Assembly (NCBI GenBank): GCA_963823735.1 | Contig: CAWGMO010000002.1 | Coordinates: 1,426,001-1,490,000 of the forward strand | Direction of reading: 5' to 3' | DNA: 64,000 nt | Source: Actinoallomurus sp963823735 | GTDB lineage: Bacteria; Actinomycetota; Actinomycetes; Streptosporangiales; Streptosporangiaceae | Part shown: piece by piece, positions 51,674 through 61,098 of the stretch | Layout of the letters: each line of letters starts with the position of its first letter | Numbering within the stretch: the stretch's first letter is position 1 | The notes under the pieces: generated by a model | Database searches by the model: none | The model's input: only the letters and a program-made list of their open reading frames with translations | What the model was told of the DNA's origin: nothing | Program-made: the position numbers and the translations under genes

Positions 51674-52120
51674 ATGGCGGGACACTTCGAGGCGACGATC
51701 GAGATCGACCGCCCTGTCGAGGAGGTCTTCGCCTTCCTCGCCGACGGCGACAACGACCCGAAGTTCAGCCCGCGCGTGCAGCGGATCGCCAAGACGACGG
51801 ACGGCCCCACGGCGGAGGGCACCGTGTACGCGAGCACGGTGAAGGACGCCGGCATGACGACGAAGCGGGAGTTCCGCATCACGTCGTTCGAGGCGCCCCG
51901 CACGATCCGCTGGACCGAGCTGTCCAAGAACCTCGTGACCGCCCGTGACGGCGGCTACGACCTGGAGCCCACCGCGGACGGCGGGACCCGGCTGCGGGTG
52001 TTCAACGTCCTGGAGGGGCACGGCGTCGGCAAGCTGATCGCGCCCCTGGCGCTGAGCGCGGCCCGCAAGGACGCCGACGCCTTCGCCCAGCGCATCAAGA
52101 CCGCCGTAGAAGCGTCCTGA
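51674..52120 (+). CDS. SRPBCC (polyketide cyclase-like) family protein
   Basis: 148 residues. Starts HFEATIEIDRPVEEVFAFLADGDNDPKFSP, the helix-grip opening; beta strands with RITSFEAPRTIRWTEL and a long final helix GKLIAPLALSAARKDADAFAQRIKTAVEA. Members bind hydrophobic ligands or act as small-molecule cyclases and stress proteins. GAGGAGAG precedes ATG 51674. No partner gene to fix a ligand. Confidence 0.9.
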   Translation: MAGHFEATIEIDRPVEEVFAFLADGDNDPKFSPRVQRIAKTTDGPTAEGTVYASTVKDAGMTTKREFRITSFEAPRTIRWTELSKNLVTARDGGYDLEPTADGGTRLRVFNVLEGHGVGKLIAPLALSAARKDADAFAQRIKTAVEAS

Positions 52121-52149
52121 ACCCCGGCGGTGACCCGCACCGCCGGGGT
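52121..52149. terminator. bidirectional terminator between SRPBCC and SGNH genes
   Basis: ACCCCGGCGGT - GACCCGC - ACCGCCGGGGT, perfect 11-base stem directly after the SRPBCC stop and 12 bases before the convergent stop. Confidence 0.85.
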
Positions 52150-52160
52150 TCCCGGTCCGC

Positions 52161-53045
52161 TCAGCCCAGGTGGCCGGCGATGAATCCGGCGTAGGCCGCC
52201 TCGCCGCGCTGGTTCGGGTGCAACGGGGCGGCGGGGTTGAGGGGGACATAGCCCTCCACCCACTTCGCCGACGCCGACTGGCACGCGTCGTGGCCCGCGC
52301 TGGGCGCCTCCACGTCGACGTACTCGGCGTTGTGCGCGCTCGCCTCCGACGCGATGAGCTGGTTCAGGCGGTGGACGTTGCCCTGCAGGTAGTCCGAGTC
52401 CACCGCCAGGATGGGCTGGTACGGCCAGCAGCCGCCCGGCCTGACGTACAGGCCGTACCCGGTGACGATGACGCGCGCCTGCGGTGACCGCTGGTGGATC
52501 CCGTCCAGTACGGCCGCGATCCTGGGGCCGGCCGCGTCGACGCGCTGGGCGACCTGGTCGACGCCGCCCTCGGTGTAGCGGACCTTGCAGGGGGTCGCGG
52601 TCGGGTCGAGGTTGACGCAGTCCTCGGCGATGCCGACCAGGCCCGCGTCGTTGCCGCCGATGGTCAGGGTGACCAGGGTCGTGCCGGCGGTCAGCGCGTC
52701 GAACTGCGGCGGCGCGGTCCCGGTCGGGACCCCGGCGACGCTGAGGGACTGCGACTCCGTCATGTGCTTGGTCTCGGCACCGCTGCAGGTCACGTCGCGC
52801 AGGTCGGTGATCCCGAGCTGGGCGGCCAGGTCGTGCGCGTAGTTGTGCGTGGAACGCCCGCAGCCCACATTTCCCGTGATGTCCGGGATGAGCGGCCCTG
52901 ACGCCATCGAGTCGCCCAACGCGACGTACGTCCCGCCGGCCGCCGAGGCGGGAGGCGCGGTGACGCCGATGGCCGCCGTCAGGGCGGCGGCACCGAGAAC
53001 ACCGGTGAGAACACGGCGAATGCCATGGGGGGATGGCGAGGGCAT
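52161..53045 (-). CDS. secreted SGNH/GDSL hydrolase (lipase/esterase)
   Basis: 294 residues. Sec signal about 1-36 (VLTGVLGAAALTAAIGVTAPPASAA). Block I YVALGDSMASG gives the catalytic Ser, block III TIGGNDAG the oxyanion Asn, block V region SAGHDAC and LHPNQRGEAAYAGFI the His. Six or more Cys in the mature part suggest disulfides, as in Streptomyces secreted lipases of this class. Hydrolyses ester lipids or acyl groups outside the cell. Confidence 0.93.
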   Translation of the reverse strand: MPSPSPHGIRRVLTGVLGAAALTAAIGVTAPPASAAGGTYVALGDSMASGPLIPDITGNVGCGRSTHNYAHDLAAQLGITDLRDVTCSGAETKHMTESQSLSVAGVPTGTAPPQFDALTAGTTLVTLTIGGNDAGLVGIAEDCVNLDPTATPCKVRYTEGGVDQVAQRVDAAGPRIAAVLDGIHQRSPQARVIVTGYGLYVRPGGCWPYQPILAVDSDYLQGNVHRLNQLIASEASAHNAEYVDVEAPSAGHDACQSASAKWVEGYVPLNPAAPLHPNQRGEAAYAGFIAGHLG

Positions 53046-53143
53046 GGGGGCTCCCTGCGGTCATGGAATGTTGTGCGCTCATCATGCAGACTCATGACGG
53101 ATCCTTTAACTGGTTAACAAGGCAGACTTCCGCGGGAGGTTCT

Positions 53144-54349
53144 GTGACGGATCACAACCGGCCGCTGTCCATCGCCGGACGCCCCGTCGCCGCGTACCTG
53201 CGGGCCCGCGTTCCGGCGCTGACGCGGTGTGTGGTCGACCGGCTCCGTACCGAGCTCCCCGTCTACGCGGAGCTGCCTCAAGAGGAGGTCGCCGGCGACA
53301 TCGCGGATGTCGTCCAGCACAACCTGCGGCTGTTCGCCGACGTCATGGAACGCCGTGGCGAGGCCGACGACGACTGGTTCGCCGTCCAGCGCGACTCGGC
53401 GGCGCAGCGGGCCGAGGAAGGCGTGCCTCTGGACGCGATTCTCAGCGCGTACCTTCTCGGCGCGGAGATGGGCTGGAGTGAGATCAGCGCCGGGGCGGGG
53501 CCTTCCGATCTGGCCGATCTCCAGGAGGCGCTGGCGCACTTGATGTCGTTCCAGCGGCGGCTGGTGTCGGAGGTCACCGCGGCCTATCTGGAGACGCGCC
53601 AGGTCCTGGACGTCCAGCAGCACCGCGACCGGCACTCGCAGATGACGGCCCTGCTGGCCGGCGACCCGCCACCCCGCTCAACGGCCGCGCTCTACGTGGT
53701 CATGACGCTGACCCTGGCCCCGCATCCGGACGAGAGCCACCCGGGCCCACGGGCCAGAGTCGCCGCCCGCCGCAAGATCCGCCGCGTGCAGTCGACCTTC
53801 GACCGCTTCGCCGGCGAACCCGCGCTGACCGCGCTCGACGGCTCCGGCGGCACCGCCCTGCTGCCCGTCGGCACACCGCCCGCCTGGGACGACCTGCGCG
53901 AGTTGATCACCCGTACGGCACAGGCCGCCGACGTGCCGGTCACCGCCGCGGCGGCCGTGACCGAGCCCGCCGCCGTACCGTCCGCCGTCGCCCAGAACAC
54001 CGAGATCGTGGACCTGGTGGCACGTACGGGCCGCCCGCCGGGCCTCTACCGCCTGGCCGACGTCCTACTCGACTACCAGCTGAGCCGCCCGGGCGAGGCG
54101 CTGACCGCACTCGCCCGGCTCCTGCGCCCGCTGGAAGCCAAGCCGGAACTCCTCCAGACCCTGGAGACGTACTTGGGCGAGGACCTCGACCGCCGCCGCA
54201 CGGCCGCCGCGCTCCACGTCCACCCGAACACGGTCGACTACCGCATCCGCCGCATCACCCAGCTGATCGGCCTGTCCCCGACCCGCCCCGCGGACCTGCC
54301 ACGCATCAACGCCGCCCTGATCGCGCGGCGCTCGGTCCACGGGGGCTGA
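53144..54349 (+). CDS. PucR/CdaR-type helix-turn-helix regulator
   Basis: 401 residues. An N-terminal RsbR-like/GGDEF-like sensory half with LRTELPVYAELPQEEVAGDIADVV and ISAYLLGAEMGW text, then the C-terminal PucR helix-turn-helix: LLQTLETYLGEDLDRRRTAAALHVHPNTVDYRIRRI (about 345-380). These act as activators of catabolic or differentiation genes. GTG 53144 has GGGAGGT just upstream. Divergent from the SGNH lipase with TTAAC-rich sequence (53105-53119) in the gap. Confidence 0.88.
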   Translation: MTDHNRPLSIAGRPVAAYLRARVPALTRCVVDRLRTELPVYAELPQEEVAGDIADVVQHNLRLFADVMERRGEADDDWFAVQRDSAAQRAEEGVPLDAILSAYLLGAEMGWSEISAGAGPSDLADLQEALAHLMSFQRRLVSEVTAAYLETRQVLDVQQHRDRHSQMTALLAGDPPPRSTAALYVVMTLTLAPHPDESHPGPRARVAARRKIRRVQSTFDRFAGEPALTALDGSGGTALLPVGTPPAWDDLRELITRTAQAADVPVTAAAAVTEPAAVPSAVAQNTEIVDLVARTGRPPGLYRLADVLLDYQLSRPGEALTALARLLRPLEAKPELLQTLETYLGEDLDRRRTAAALHVHPNTVDYRIRRITQLIGLSPTRPADLPRINAALIARRSVHGG

Positions 54350-54361
54350 CCCGTACGAAGG

Positions 54362-55318
54362 TCAGGGCTGGGCGTTGCCCGTGCCGCCGCCGGGCGGGGG
54401 CGTCGTCGGGGTCGGGGAAGGCGTCGGTGACGGGGAATGCGTCGGGGGCTTGGTGGGGGGTGGTGTCGGGCGGTGCGTCGGGTGGCTCGGGGCCGAACGC
54501 GTGGGTGGGCCGGCCGGGTTGCCGGCGGCCGGGGCGCTCGTGTCGGTCGTGCTCGGGGTCGCCGTGTGGTGGTGCTTCGGGCCCGTTGAGCGGCGGCCCT
54601 GGATGGACGGGCCCGACGAGTGGGCGATGTCCTGGTCGGACGTCGGGGCCGCGCGGCCCGGGTCCAGCGGGGTCTGGTTCCCGGTGTAGTGGTTCGAGCT
54701 CGTCGTCACCAGGAACGCCGCGAACACGGCGGCCAGCGTCACCGGGATGGAGACGATCGCCAGCGCCTTGAACCACCGGCGGCCCGACTCCTCGGGGTAC
54801 GCGTCACGCCCGCCGCCCTTCCCGTCGCGGCCGCCCGACCCGCGGGAGCCCGCGCCGATGGCGGCCTTCTCCCCGTACGGCGACGGCTTCGGGTGCCCCT
54901 TCGGGTTCAGGTTGTACGGGTCGGCGATGGGGTAGGCCGGGTCGTCCTCGGGGCCGCGTGACGTCACGAGATCCACGGGCGGCATCGGGCCGGAGATCCG
55001 CGTTCCCTCCGGCGGAGCGCCGACCGGCGGCCCGGGGTGGCGGCGGGAGTCCCGTGCGGGCTCCGCACCGGCGGGCGCCTGGTCCCACATGGGCTGCCCG
55101 GCGCCGTGGGCGGGGAGGGCCGGCCGCTCCATGCCCGGCCTCTCACTGCCCGGCCTCTCACTGCCGCGCCTTTCACCGCCGCGCCTTTCACCCCCGTAGG
55201 GAGGCGCGGCCGGGCGCTGGTGCTGTTCGTTCTGGGGCGGCGGCGCGTACCGGCGGGGCTCGCCCTGAGGGGGTCCGGCGGCGTCGAACGCGGAGCCGGA
55301 CGAGTCGGGCGGCGTGCC
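54362..55318 (-). CDS. C-terminal part of the pseudokinase gene: transmembrane helix and Pro/Thr-rich tail, after a frame break
   Basis: This frame continues the kinase gene after the break at 55319-55323: GTPPDSSGSAFDAAGPPQGEP, a Pro/Gln/Arg linker, RGSERPGSERP repeats, then at the equivalent of residues 118-145 of the piece one membrane helix (WFKALAIVSIPVTLAAVFAA) and a C-terminal region rich in Pro, Thr and Ser (about 90 residues) on the outer side. An internal ATG at 55132 could make this a separate 256-residue protein. A single missing C in the C5 run explains the shift. Confidence 0.7.
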   Translation of the reverse strand, partial: GTPPDSSGSAFDAAGPPQGEPRRYAPPPQNEQHQRPAAPPYGGERRGGERRGSERPGSERPGMERPALPAHGAGQPMWDQAPAGAEPARDSRRHPGPPVGAPPEGTRISGPMPPVDLVTSRGPEDDPAYPIADPYNLNPKGHPKPSPYGEKAAIGAGSRGSGGRDGKGGGRDAYPEESGRRWFKALAIVSIPVTLAAVFAAFLVTTSSNHYTGNQTPLDPGRAAPTSDQDIAHSSGPSIQGRRSTGPKHHHTATPSTTDTSAPAAGNPAGPPTRSAPSHPTHRPTPPPTKPPTHSPSPTPSPTPTTPPPGGGTGNAQP

Positions 55319-56811
55319 GGGGGCCGTGCGTCCTGGGCCGGAGGCGGCGTGTACTGGCCGGAGTCCCAGCCGGTCAGGTCCTGGGTGGCGAAGTCGGCGT
55401 CCGGTGCGACCGGGGACGGGGACGGCGGCAGCGCACGGCGCTCCCTGGCCTCCGGCTGCGGCTCCGCCCGGCCCGGGGCGAGGTAGTCCGACATTCCCGA
55501 AGCATCCTGGGCGGAGGCGCGATCCCAGACGGATCCGTCCGGCGCCGTCGCGGCCGGGCCGGGAGTACCGCCGAACTCGTTCGCACGGCCAGGGGCACCC
55601 TGCGATGGGGAGGCGGCATGCCCACCGAACTCGTCCGCACGCCCGGGGGCGCCCTGCGGCGGGGAGGCGGCGTGGCCGCCGGGCTCCTCCGCACGCTCCC
55701 AGGCGTCCTGGGACGCGGAAGCGGCGTACCCGCCGAACTCGTCCGCACGCCCAGGGGCACCCTGCGGCGCGGAGGCGGCGTGCCCGCCGAAGTCCTCCGC
55801 GCGATCAGAGGCGTTCTGGGGCGATGCGGCGTACCCACCGGGCTCTTCGTCCGGGCGGGCCCAGTCGGGGGCGTCCTGGGGCGAGGAGGCGGCGTAGCTG
55901 CCGGACTCCACGGCCTTCGGGCCGCCGGTGGGCTCCCAGACGGAGCGGGGTGCCTCCGGCAGGGAACGGGGCTCCGGCGCCGCGGGGATGCGGGCGAAGA
56001 CCTCGGTGCTGTCCTCGGCGGCCGGGCCGTCCGACGGTGTCACGCCGAGGCCGCGGAGCAGGTCCTGTGCGGTCGGGCGGGCCGCCGGGTCGTCGGCCAG
56101 GGCCGAGGTGACCAGGGCGCGTACGGGCTCGGCCAGGGTGTCCAGTACCGCCGGGTGCGCCACCGGGTTGCGGCCCGTGGCCGCGTAGCCGATCACGCGG
56201 CCCCAGGCGAAGACGTCCGCGCCGGACTCGCCGGAGGCGCGCTGCCCGGGCACCTCCAGCGCGGTGCCGGAAGAGCCCGAGAGGGCGTCCGGCACGGTGA
56301 AGCCGATCACGCGGGGGCCGTCGGCGGCGAGGAGGATGTCCGAGGGCTGCAGGTCCTGGTGGATCACGCCGACGGCGTGGATGGCGGCCAGGGCCTCGGC
56401 GAGCGCCGAGGCGAGTGCCGTCAGCCGCGCGGGGTCCAGCGGCCCCATCTCGCCGACGAACTCCCCCAGTGACGGGCCCGCGATGTACTCGCTGATCAGG
56501 TACGGCGGCGACTGGTCGCTGCCGTCGGCCAGCAGGGTCGCCGCGCAGTACGGCGGGATGCGCCGGGCCGCGGCGGCCTGGGCGCGCAGGCGCCGGGCGA
56601 CCTGGGACGCGTCGCGGGCGCGGGTCGTCTTGACCGCGACCGGCTCACCTCGGCTGTCGCGCGCGAGGTACACGGTCGTCGTCTCGCCTCGGGAGAGACG
56701 GCCGGTCAGGCGGTGTCCGCCGACCGTGGCGGGGTCTCCGGGCTGCAACGGCTGAACACCCACAGGCAGGATATTTCCCCCTAGAGCGTCTGATTCCGAC
56801 GTCGTCTCCAC
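55319..56811 (-). CDS. Ser/Thr protein kinase-like protein, probable pseudokinase (N-terminal part)
   Basis: From GTG 56811 (GAGG eight bases upstream). Kinase fold about 30-270: GGHRLTGRLSRGETTTVYLARD, ATP-site Lys in VAVKTTR, catalytic loop IHQDLQPSDI in place of HRDLKPxN, and VIGFTVPD where DFG is expected, so the metal-binding Asp is lost; the activation segment has VPGQ rather than APE. It is likely inactive and regulatory. Downstream is a linker of six 17-18-residue repeats (GGHAASPxQGAPGRADEF). The frame stays open to 54964 but after 55319 it reads as nonsense-like PARRPTRPAP text, while the neighbouring frame gives a proper linker and membrane helix. Confidence 0.8.
55560..55880 (-). 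repeat. six ~54-base coding repeats in the pseudokinase linker
   Basis: Units encode GGYAAS/GGHAAS-x2-QGAPGRADEF variants; copies around 55560-55880 differ by scattered substitutions. They keep the reading frame, unlike the heptamer arrays elsewhere. Confidence 0.75.
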
Positions 56812-56916
56812 GAGTAGGCCTCTTTCGAACGCGTCGTTAACTGACCTTATGGGCCATAGATACTGCAACCCTGCGGAGCTGTGTGCAAGCTGAACGTCAC
56901 CGAAAGGTCAGAAATA

Positions 56917-58833
56917 TCAACCGTGCGAGTCGAGACGGTACGCCCGTGCCTGCAGGCCGTACAACTCGCCGAAGACCCCGCCGGCGGCCAGAAGCTCGGC
57001 CGGCGGACCCTGTTCGACCAGGCGGCCACGGTCGAGGACGTACACCTGATCGGCATGACGGACGCTCGCCAGCCGGTGTGTGATGAGCAGCACCGTACGC
57101 CCGTCGGCGTGCGCCCGGATCCGCTCGAAGAGGGCGTGCTCGGCGCGGGCGTCGAGCGCCGCGGTGGGCTCGTCACAGATCAGCAGCGGGGCGTCGCGGT
57201 AGAAGCCGCGCGCGACGGCGATGCGCTGCCACTGGCCGCCGGACAGCTCGTGGCCGTCCTTGAAGCGCCGGTCGAGCAGCGTCTCGTACCCGTACGGCAG
57301 CGAGTCGATCACCTCGTCGGCGCCGGACGCGGCGGCGGCCTCGGCGATCGACGCGTCGGACGGCACGCGGCCCATGGCGATGTTGTGCCGCGCCGTCATC
57401 GGCCAGTGCGTGTAGTACTGCGGGATCATCGCGACGTTCTGCCGGAGCCGGTCGAGGTCGACGTCGCGCAGGCACACGTCGTCCCAGGACACCTCGCCCT
57501 CGTCGGGGACGTACAGCCCCGCGAGGATCTTGGCGAGCGTGGTCTTGCCGGAGCCGTTCTCGCCGACCAGCGCGACGACCTGGCCCGCCTTGATGCGGAC
57601 CGACACGTCGTGGAGGGCGAGCCGGTCCGAGCCCGGATAGGTGAAGTGGACGTTCTCGGCGGTGATCACCTCGAAGCCGCCGGGCACGGGCCGGTCGCGC
57701 GCCTCGGGGACCCGCGTCGTGGCGTCGTCGCAGAAGTCCAGGTAGTCCGAGAAGTACAGGCCCGACTCGTAGCACCGGTTGACCGCGTTCAGCAGGTTCG
57801 CCAGGGACGCCTGGCCCGTACGGATCGCGAGCACGGCGGTGCCCGCCACCGCGAGGGGCAGCGCGCCCACGGCCAGCAGCAGCCCGAGGGCGACGTACAC
57901 CGCCGCGGTGGCGACACCGCCCGCGATGTCGCCCAGCACCCGTACGACGGTCTGGCGCCTGGACAGGTCCACGTGGATGTCGCGCTCGCGTACGGCGAGC
58001 CGGTCGTGCTCACGTGCCAGGAACGGGCGCATCGTGAACGCGCGGATCTCGGCGGCGGACTCGCGGTCCGCCATCAGGTCGGCGAGGATCCACTTGCGGC
58101 GGCGTACGGCCGAGAGCACGAAGACGGCCAGGTAGCGCATGCGCGCGGCGCGCGCCGCGGCCCAGCCGTCGGGGATCGCGGTGATCAGCAGCAGCGGCAG
58201 CAGGATGGGGTGCAGCACCCCGAGCGCGCCCGCCGCGGCGGCCAGCCCGATCAGCCCGGTGAGGATGTCGATCGCCGACTCGACGACCGGCGCCGCCTCC
58301 ACGAGGCCGCGGTCGCGCGCGCGGTGCATGGCGTCGTGGAAGCCGGTGTCGTCGAAGGACGGCAGCTCGACCCGTGTCGTGAGGTCGAACAGGCGTTTCT
58401 CCACCAGGTGGTCGACCTGCGGTTTCAGCCGCGCCTGCGCCCAGCCGGCGGCGGCCTGGAGCCCCGCGCGCAGGGCCGTCGCGCCGGCCACGACCACCAG
58501 TGACGGCAGCGCCGCGCGTACGCGGTCGGGCGTGGCTCCCCCGGCGAACAGGGCGCGCAGGACGCCGGTGGTGGCCAGCAGCCCGTACGCCGTGAAGACG
58601 CCGGCGGCCATCTGCAGCGCGATGGTGGCGACCGTGTCGGCGGGGCTGGCGCGCCACGCCAGCCGCGCGGCGGCGGCGATCAGGGCGGGCAGCCTGCGGG
58701 TCATGCCGCCGAGCCCGGCCGAGGCGAGGTCCGCGAGGTGCGTCTGCCACGGCGGGAGGTTCATCTCGGCGGCGTGCGCGGCCGGATCTGGCAGACCTGC
58801 CCTGCCACCGAGGAAACCGCGCGGTCTTCTCAT
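56917..58833 (-). CDS. ABC transporter with fused membrane and ATPase domains (exporter)
   Basis: 638 residues. Six-helix ABC exporter domain (about 50-345) followed by the ATPase: LVGENGSGKTTLAKIL (Walker A, about 425), Q-loop MIPQYYTHWPMTAR, LSGGQWQRIAVARG (signature) and LLICDEPTAALDARAEHALF (Walker B). Single half-transporter, so it works as a homodimer. Substrate not evident; similar half-exporters handle peptides or lipids. ATG 58833 lacks a strong ribosome site; ATG 58764 is an alternative. Confidence 0.9.
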   Translation of the reverse strand: MRRPRGFLGGRAGLPDPAAHAAEMNLPPWQTHLADLASAGLGGMTRRLPALIAAAARLAWRASPADTVATIALQMAAGVFTAYGLLATTGVLRALFAGGATPDRVRAALPSLVVVAGATALRAGLQAAAGWAQARLKPQVDHLVEKRLFDLTTRVELPSFDDTGFHDAMHRARDRGLVEAAPVVESAIDILTGLIGLAAAAGALGVLHPILLPLLLITAIPDGWAAARAARMRYLAVFVLSAVRRRKWILADLMADRESAAEIRAFTMRPFLAREHDRLAVRERDIHVDLSRRQTVVRVLGDIAGGVATAAVYVALGLLLAVGALPLAVAGTAVLAIRTGQASLANLLNAVNRCYESGLYFSDYLDFCDDATTRVPEARDRPVPGGFEVITAENVHFTYPGSDRLALHDVSVRIKAGQVVALVGENGSGKTTLAKILAGLYVPDEGEVSWDDVCLRDVDLDRLRQNVAMIPQYYTHWPMTARHNIAMGRVPSDASIAEAAAASGADEVIDSLPYGYETLLDRRFKDGHELSGGQWQRIAVARGFYRDAPLLICDEPTAALDARAEHALFERIRAHADGRTVLLITHRLASVRHADQVYVLDRGRLVEQGPPAELLAAGGVFGELYGLQARAYRLDSHG

Positions 58834-58914
58834 GTCCGCCGGACGGGCGGTCGTTCCGGCGATATGAGACCCATGACCAGTTCATTCCCCCGCCGACCGG
58901 GGTCACAACGTGGC

Positions 58915-59505
58915 TCAGGCCGTGAGGAAGCGCAGGCCGTTCCAGGTGAAGTCCATCATGTGGCGCGCGGCCTCCTCGACCGTGACGTCCGGATTGCGTG
59001 CGCACCAGAGCGCCATGCGCTCGCTGGCCCCGACGATGATCTCCGCGTACGCCTCCAGGGCGCGGCGCGGGTGGTCCGGGGCGGACCTCTCCATCATGGT
59101 GAAGATCAGGTCGGTCTGCTGCCGCCGCGTCGCCTCGATCTCGCCCTCGGCGCCGCCGAGCAGGACGTGCTCCTGGAGCAGCACCATCCAGGACCGCCGG
59201 TGCGCCTCGTTGAAGCGGAAGTAGGCGAGGAAGCCGGCGTGGAGCATCTCCTCGGGCGTACGCGCCCCGGCGATCGCGTGCTCGGTGGCCTCGCGAAGCT
59301 CCGCGCGGGCCCGGCTGATGGTGGCGAGGAGGAGGCCGTCCTTGGAGCCGAAGTACTCGTACAGCATCGGCTTGGACAGCCCGACGCGTAGGGCGATCTC
59401 CTCCATCGAGACGCCGTAGCCCTGCTCGGCGAACACCTCTTCGGCGACGTCGAGCATCTGGCGCTCGCGCTCGGCGCGGGACATCCTCCGGCGTGTGCCT
59501 TCCAC
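58915..59505 (-). CDS. TetR family transcriptional regulator of the monooxygenase gene
   Basis: 196 residues. HTH at about 15-58: LDVAEEVFAEQGYGVSMEEIALRVGLSKPMLYEYFGSK. The C-terminal domain is a typical TetR_C with HRRSWMVLLQEHVLLG. The gene is divergent from the Baeyer-Villiger monooxygenase and the 85-base gap carries a dense array of TACC/GGTA dyads, so it almost surely represses itself and the oxygenase. GTG 59505 or the internal ATG 59484 starts it. Confidence 0.92.
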   Translation of the reverse strand: MEGTRRRMSRAERERQMLDVAEEVFAEQGYGVSMEEIALRVGLSKPMLYEYFGSKDGLLLATISRARAELREATEHAIAGARTPEEMLHAGFLAYFRFNEAHRRSWMVLLQEHVLLGGAEGEIEATRRQQTDLIFTMMERSAPDHPRRALEAYAEIIVGASERMALWCARNPDVTVEEAARHMMDFTWNGLRFLTA

Positions 59506-59525
59506 GGTGTGAACTCTATCTCATG

Positions 59526-59567
59526 ACCTACTGCCGGTAACTTACCGCTGGTAACCTACTGCCGGTA
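59526..59567. promoter_or_regulatory. operator array between TetR and monooxygenase genes
   Basis: ACCTACTGCCGGTA occurs at 59526-59539 and 59554-59567 as a direct repeat (28-base period); between them TTACC - GCT - GGTAA (59542-59554) is a perfect inverted repeat. All share TAC(C)/GGTA half-sites. Confidence 0.7.
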
Positions 59568-59590
59568 GGCGATGAGCCCCTGGAGGACCT

Positions 59591-61039
59591 GTGAAACTCG
59601 CGATCATCGGCTCCGGCTTCGCCGGCCTCGGCATGGCGATCCAGCTGAAGAAGGCCGGCTACGACGACTTCGTCGTCCTGGAGAAGAACGACGACCTCGG
59701 CGGCACGTGGCGCGACAACGTCTACCCCGGCTGCGCCTGTGACGTGCCCTCCCACATGTACTCGTTCTCGTACGAGCTGAACCCGGACTGGTCGCGGATG
59801 TTCGCGCCGCAGGCCGAGATCTGGGACTACCTGCGGCACTGCGTCGACAAGTACGACCTCGCGCCGCACATCCGCTACGGCAGCGCCGTCGACGCCCTGG
59901 AGTGGGACGACGAGGCGCGCCACTGGAAGGTCAGCCTCGGCGACGGCTCGCTGCTCACCCCGAAGGCCGTCGTGTCGGGCATCGGCGCGCTGCACGTGCC
60001 GTCGTACCCGGCGATCCCCGGCACCGAGCGCTTCCAGGGCACGGCGTTCCACTCCGCGCAGTGGGACCAGAGCCTCGACCTGCGCGGCAAGCGCGTCGCG
60101 GTGATCGGCACCGGAGCGTCGGCCATCCAGTTCGTCCCGAAGGTCGCCGACGTCGCCGCGCGGTTGCACGTCTTCCAGCGCACGCCCCCGTGGATCCAGC
60201 CGAAGCCCGACTTCGTCCTCCCGCGCGCCGCGCGGCGCGCGTTCAAGTACCTCCCGGGAGCGCAGCGGGCGTTCCGCGACACCCTGTACTGGGTGCTGGA
60301 GGCACGCGCGCTCGGCTTCACCGTCAACCCGAAGCTGATGGCACCGCAGGAGAAGCTCGCCCGCATGCACATCGCGCGGCAGATCTCCGACCCGGAGCTG
60401 CGCGCCAAGGTCACGCCGGACTACACGATCGGCTGCAAGCGCATCCTGCTGTCCTCGGACTACTACCCGGCCCTGTCCAAGCCGCACGTCGACGTGGTCA
60501 CCGACGGCATCGCCGAGATCACCGAGACCGGAGTGGTGACGGCGGACGGCACCGCGTACGACGTCGACGTGATCATCTACGGCACCGGCTTCAAGGTCAC
60601 CGACGCCCTCAACGAACAGCCCATCGTCGGCCGCGACGGCCTGAAGATCCAGGAGGCGTGGGCGGACGGCATCACGGCCCACCACGGCGTGACGATCGCC
60701 GGCTTCCCCAACTTCTTCATGCTCCTGGGCCCCAACACGGGCCTCGGCCACAACTCGGTCGTCTTCATGATCGAGTCCCAGGTCCAGCACGTGCTGAGCT
60801 GCCTGCGCCTGCTGTCGGAGGAGAAGGCCGACGTCATCGAGGTACGCCCGGAGGCACAACGCCGCTTCAACGACGGCCTCCAGCGGCGCCTGGGCAAGGC
60901 GGTGTGGAGCGAGGGCGGCTGCAAGAGCTGGTACCTGGACGAGCACGGCGTCAACCGCACCCTGTGGCCCGGCTTCACCTTCGAGTACTGGGCCCGGACG
61001 CGCAACGCCCGCAAGAGCGCGTACGCATTGTCCCACTGA
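59591..61039 (+). CDS. flavin monooxygenase, Baeyer-Villiger type
   Basis: 482 residues, a class B flavoprotein that inserts oxygen into ketones (or hydroxylates N/S). FAD loop IIGSGFAGLGMA at the N-terminus, NADPH loop AVIGTGASAIQFVPKVA (about 172-188), and the type I BVMO fingerprint FQGTAFHSAQWDQ (F-x-G-x3-H-x3-W) near 155. RWDN-type segment GGTWRDNVYPGCACDVPSHMY is typical. TetR-controlled, so likely detoxification or degradation of a specific ketone, steroid or alkanone; substrate unknown. Ends with a strong hairpin. Confidence 0.93.
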   Translation: MKLAIIGSGFAGLGMAIQLKKAGYDDFVVLEKNDDLGGTWRDNVYPGCACDVPSHMYSFSYELNPDWSRMFAPQAEIWDYLRHCVDKYDLAPHIRYGSAVDALEWDDEARHWKVSLGDGSLLTPKAVVSGIGALHVPSYPAIPGTERFQGTAFHSAQWDQSLDLRGKRVAVIGTGASAIQFVPKVADVAARLHVFQRTPPWIQPKPDFVLPRAARRAFKYLPGAQRAFRDTLYWVLEARALGFTVNPKLMAPQEKLARMHIARQISDPELRAKVTPDYTIGCKRILLSSDYYPALSKPHVDVVTDGIAEITETGVVTADGTAYDVDVIIYGTGFKVTDALNEQPIVGRDGLKIQEAWADGITAHHGVTIAGFPNFFMLLGPNTGLGHNSVVFMIESQVQHVLSCLRLLSEEKADVIEVRPEAQRRFNDGLQRRLGKAVWSEGGCKSWYLDEHGVNRTLWPGFTFEYWARTRNARKSAYALSH

Positions 61040-61049
61040 GCTTTTAGGA

Positions 61050-61086
61050 GCCCGGTCCCATCGGCGCATCCGCGATGGGACCGGGC
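61050..61086. terminator. 14-base-stem hairpin after the monooxygenase gene
   Basis: GCCCGGTCCCATCG and its exact complement CGATGGGACCGGGC around a nine-base loop, between convergent genes; serves both. Confidence 0.85.
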
Positions 61087-61098
61087 ATTCACACCCCG

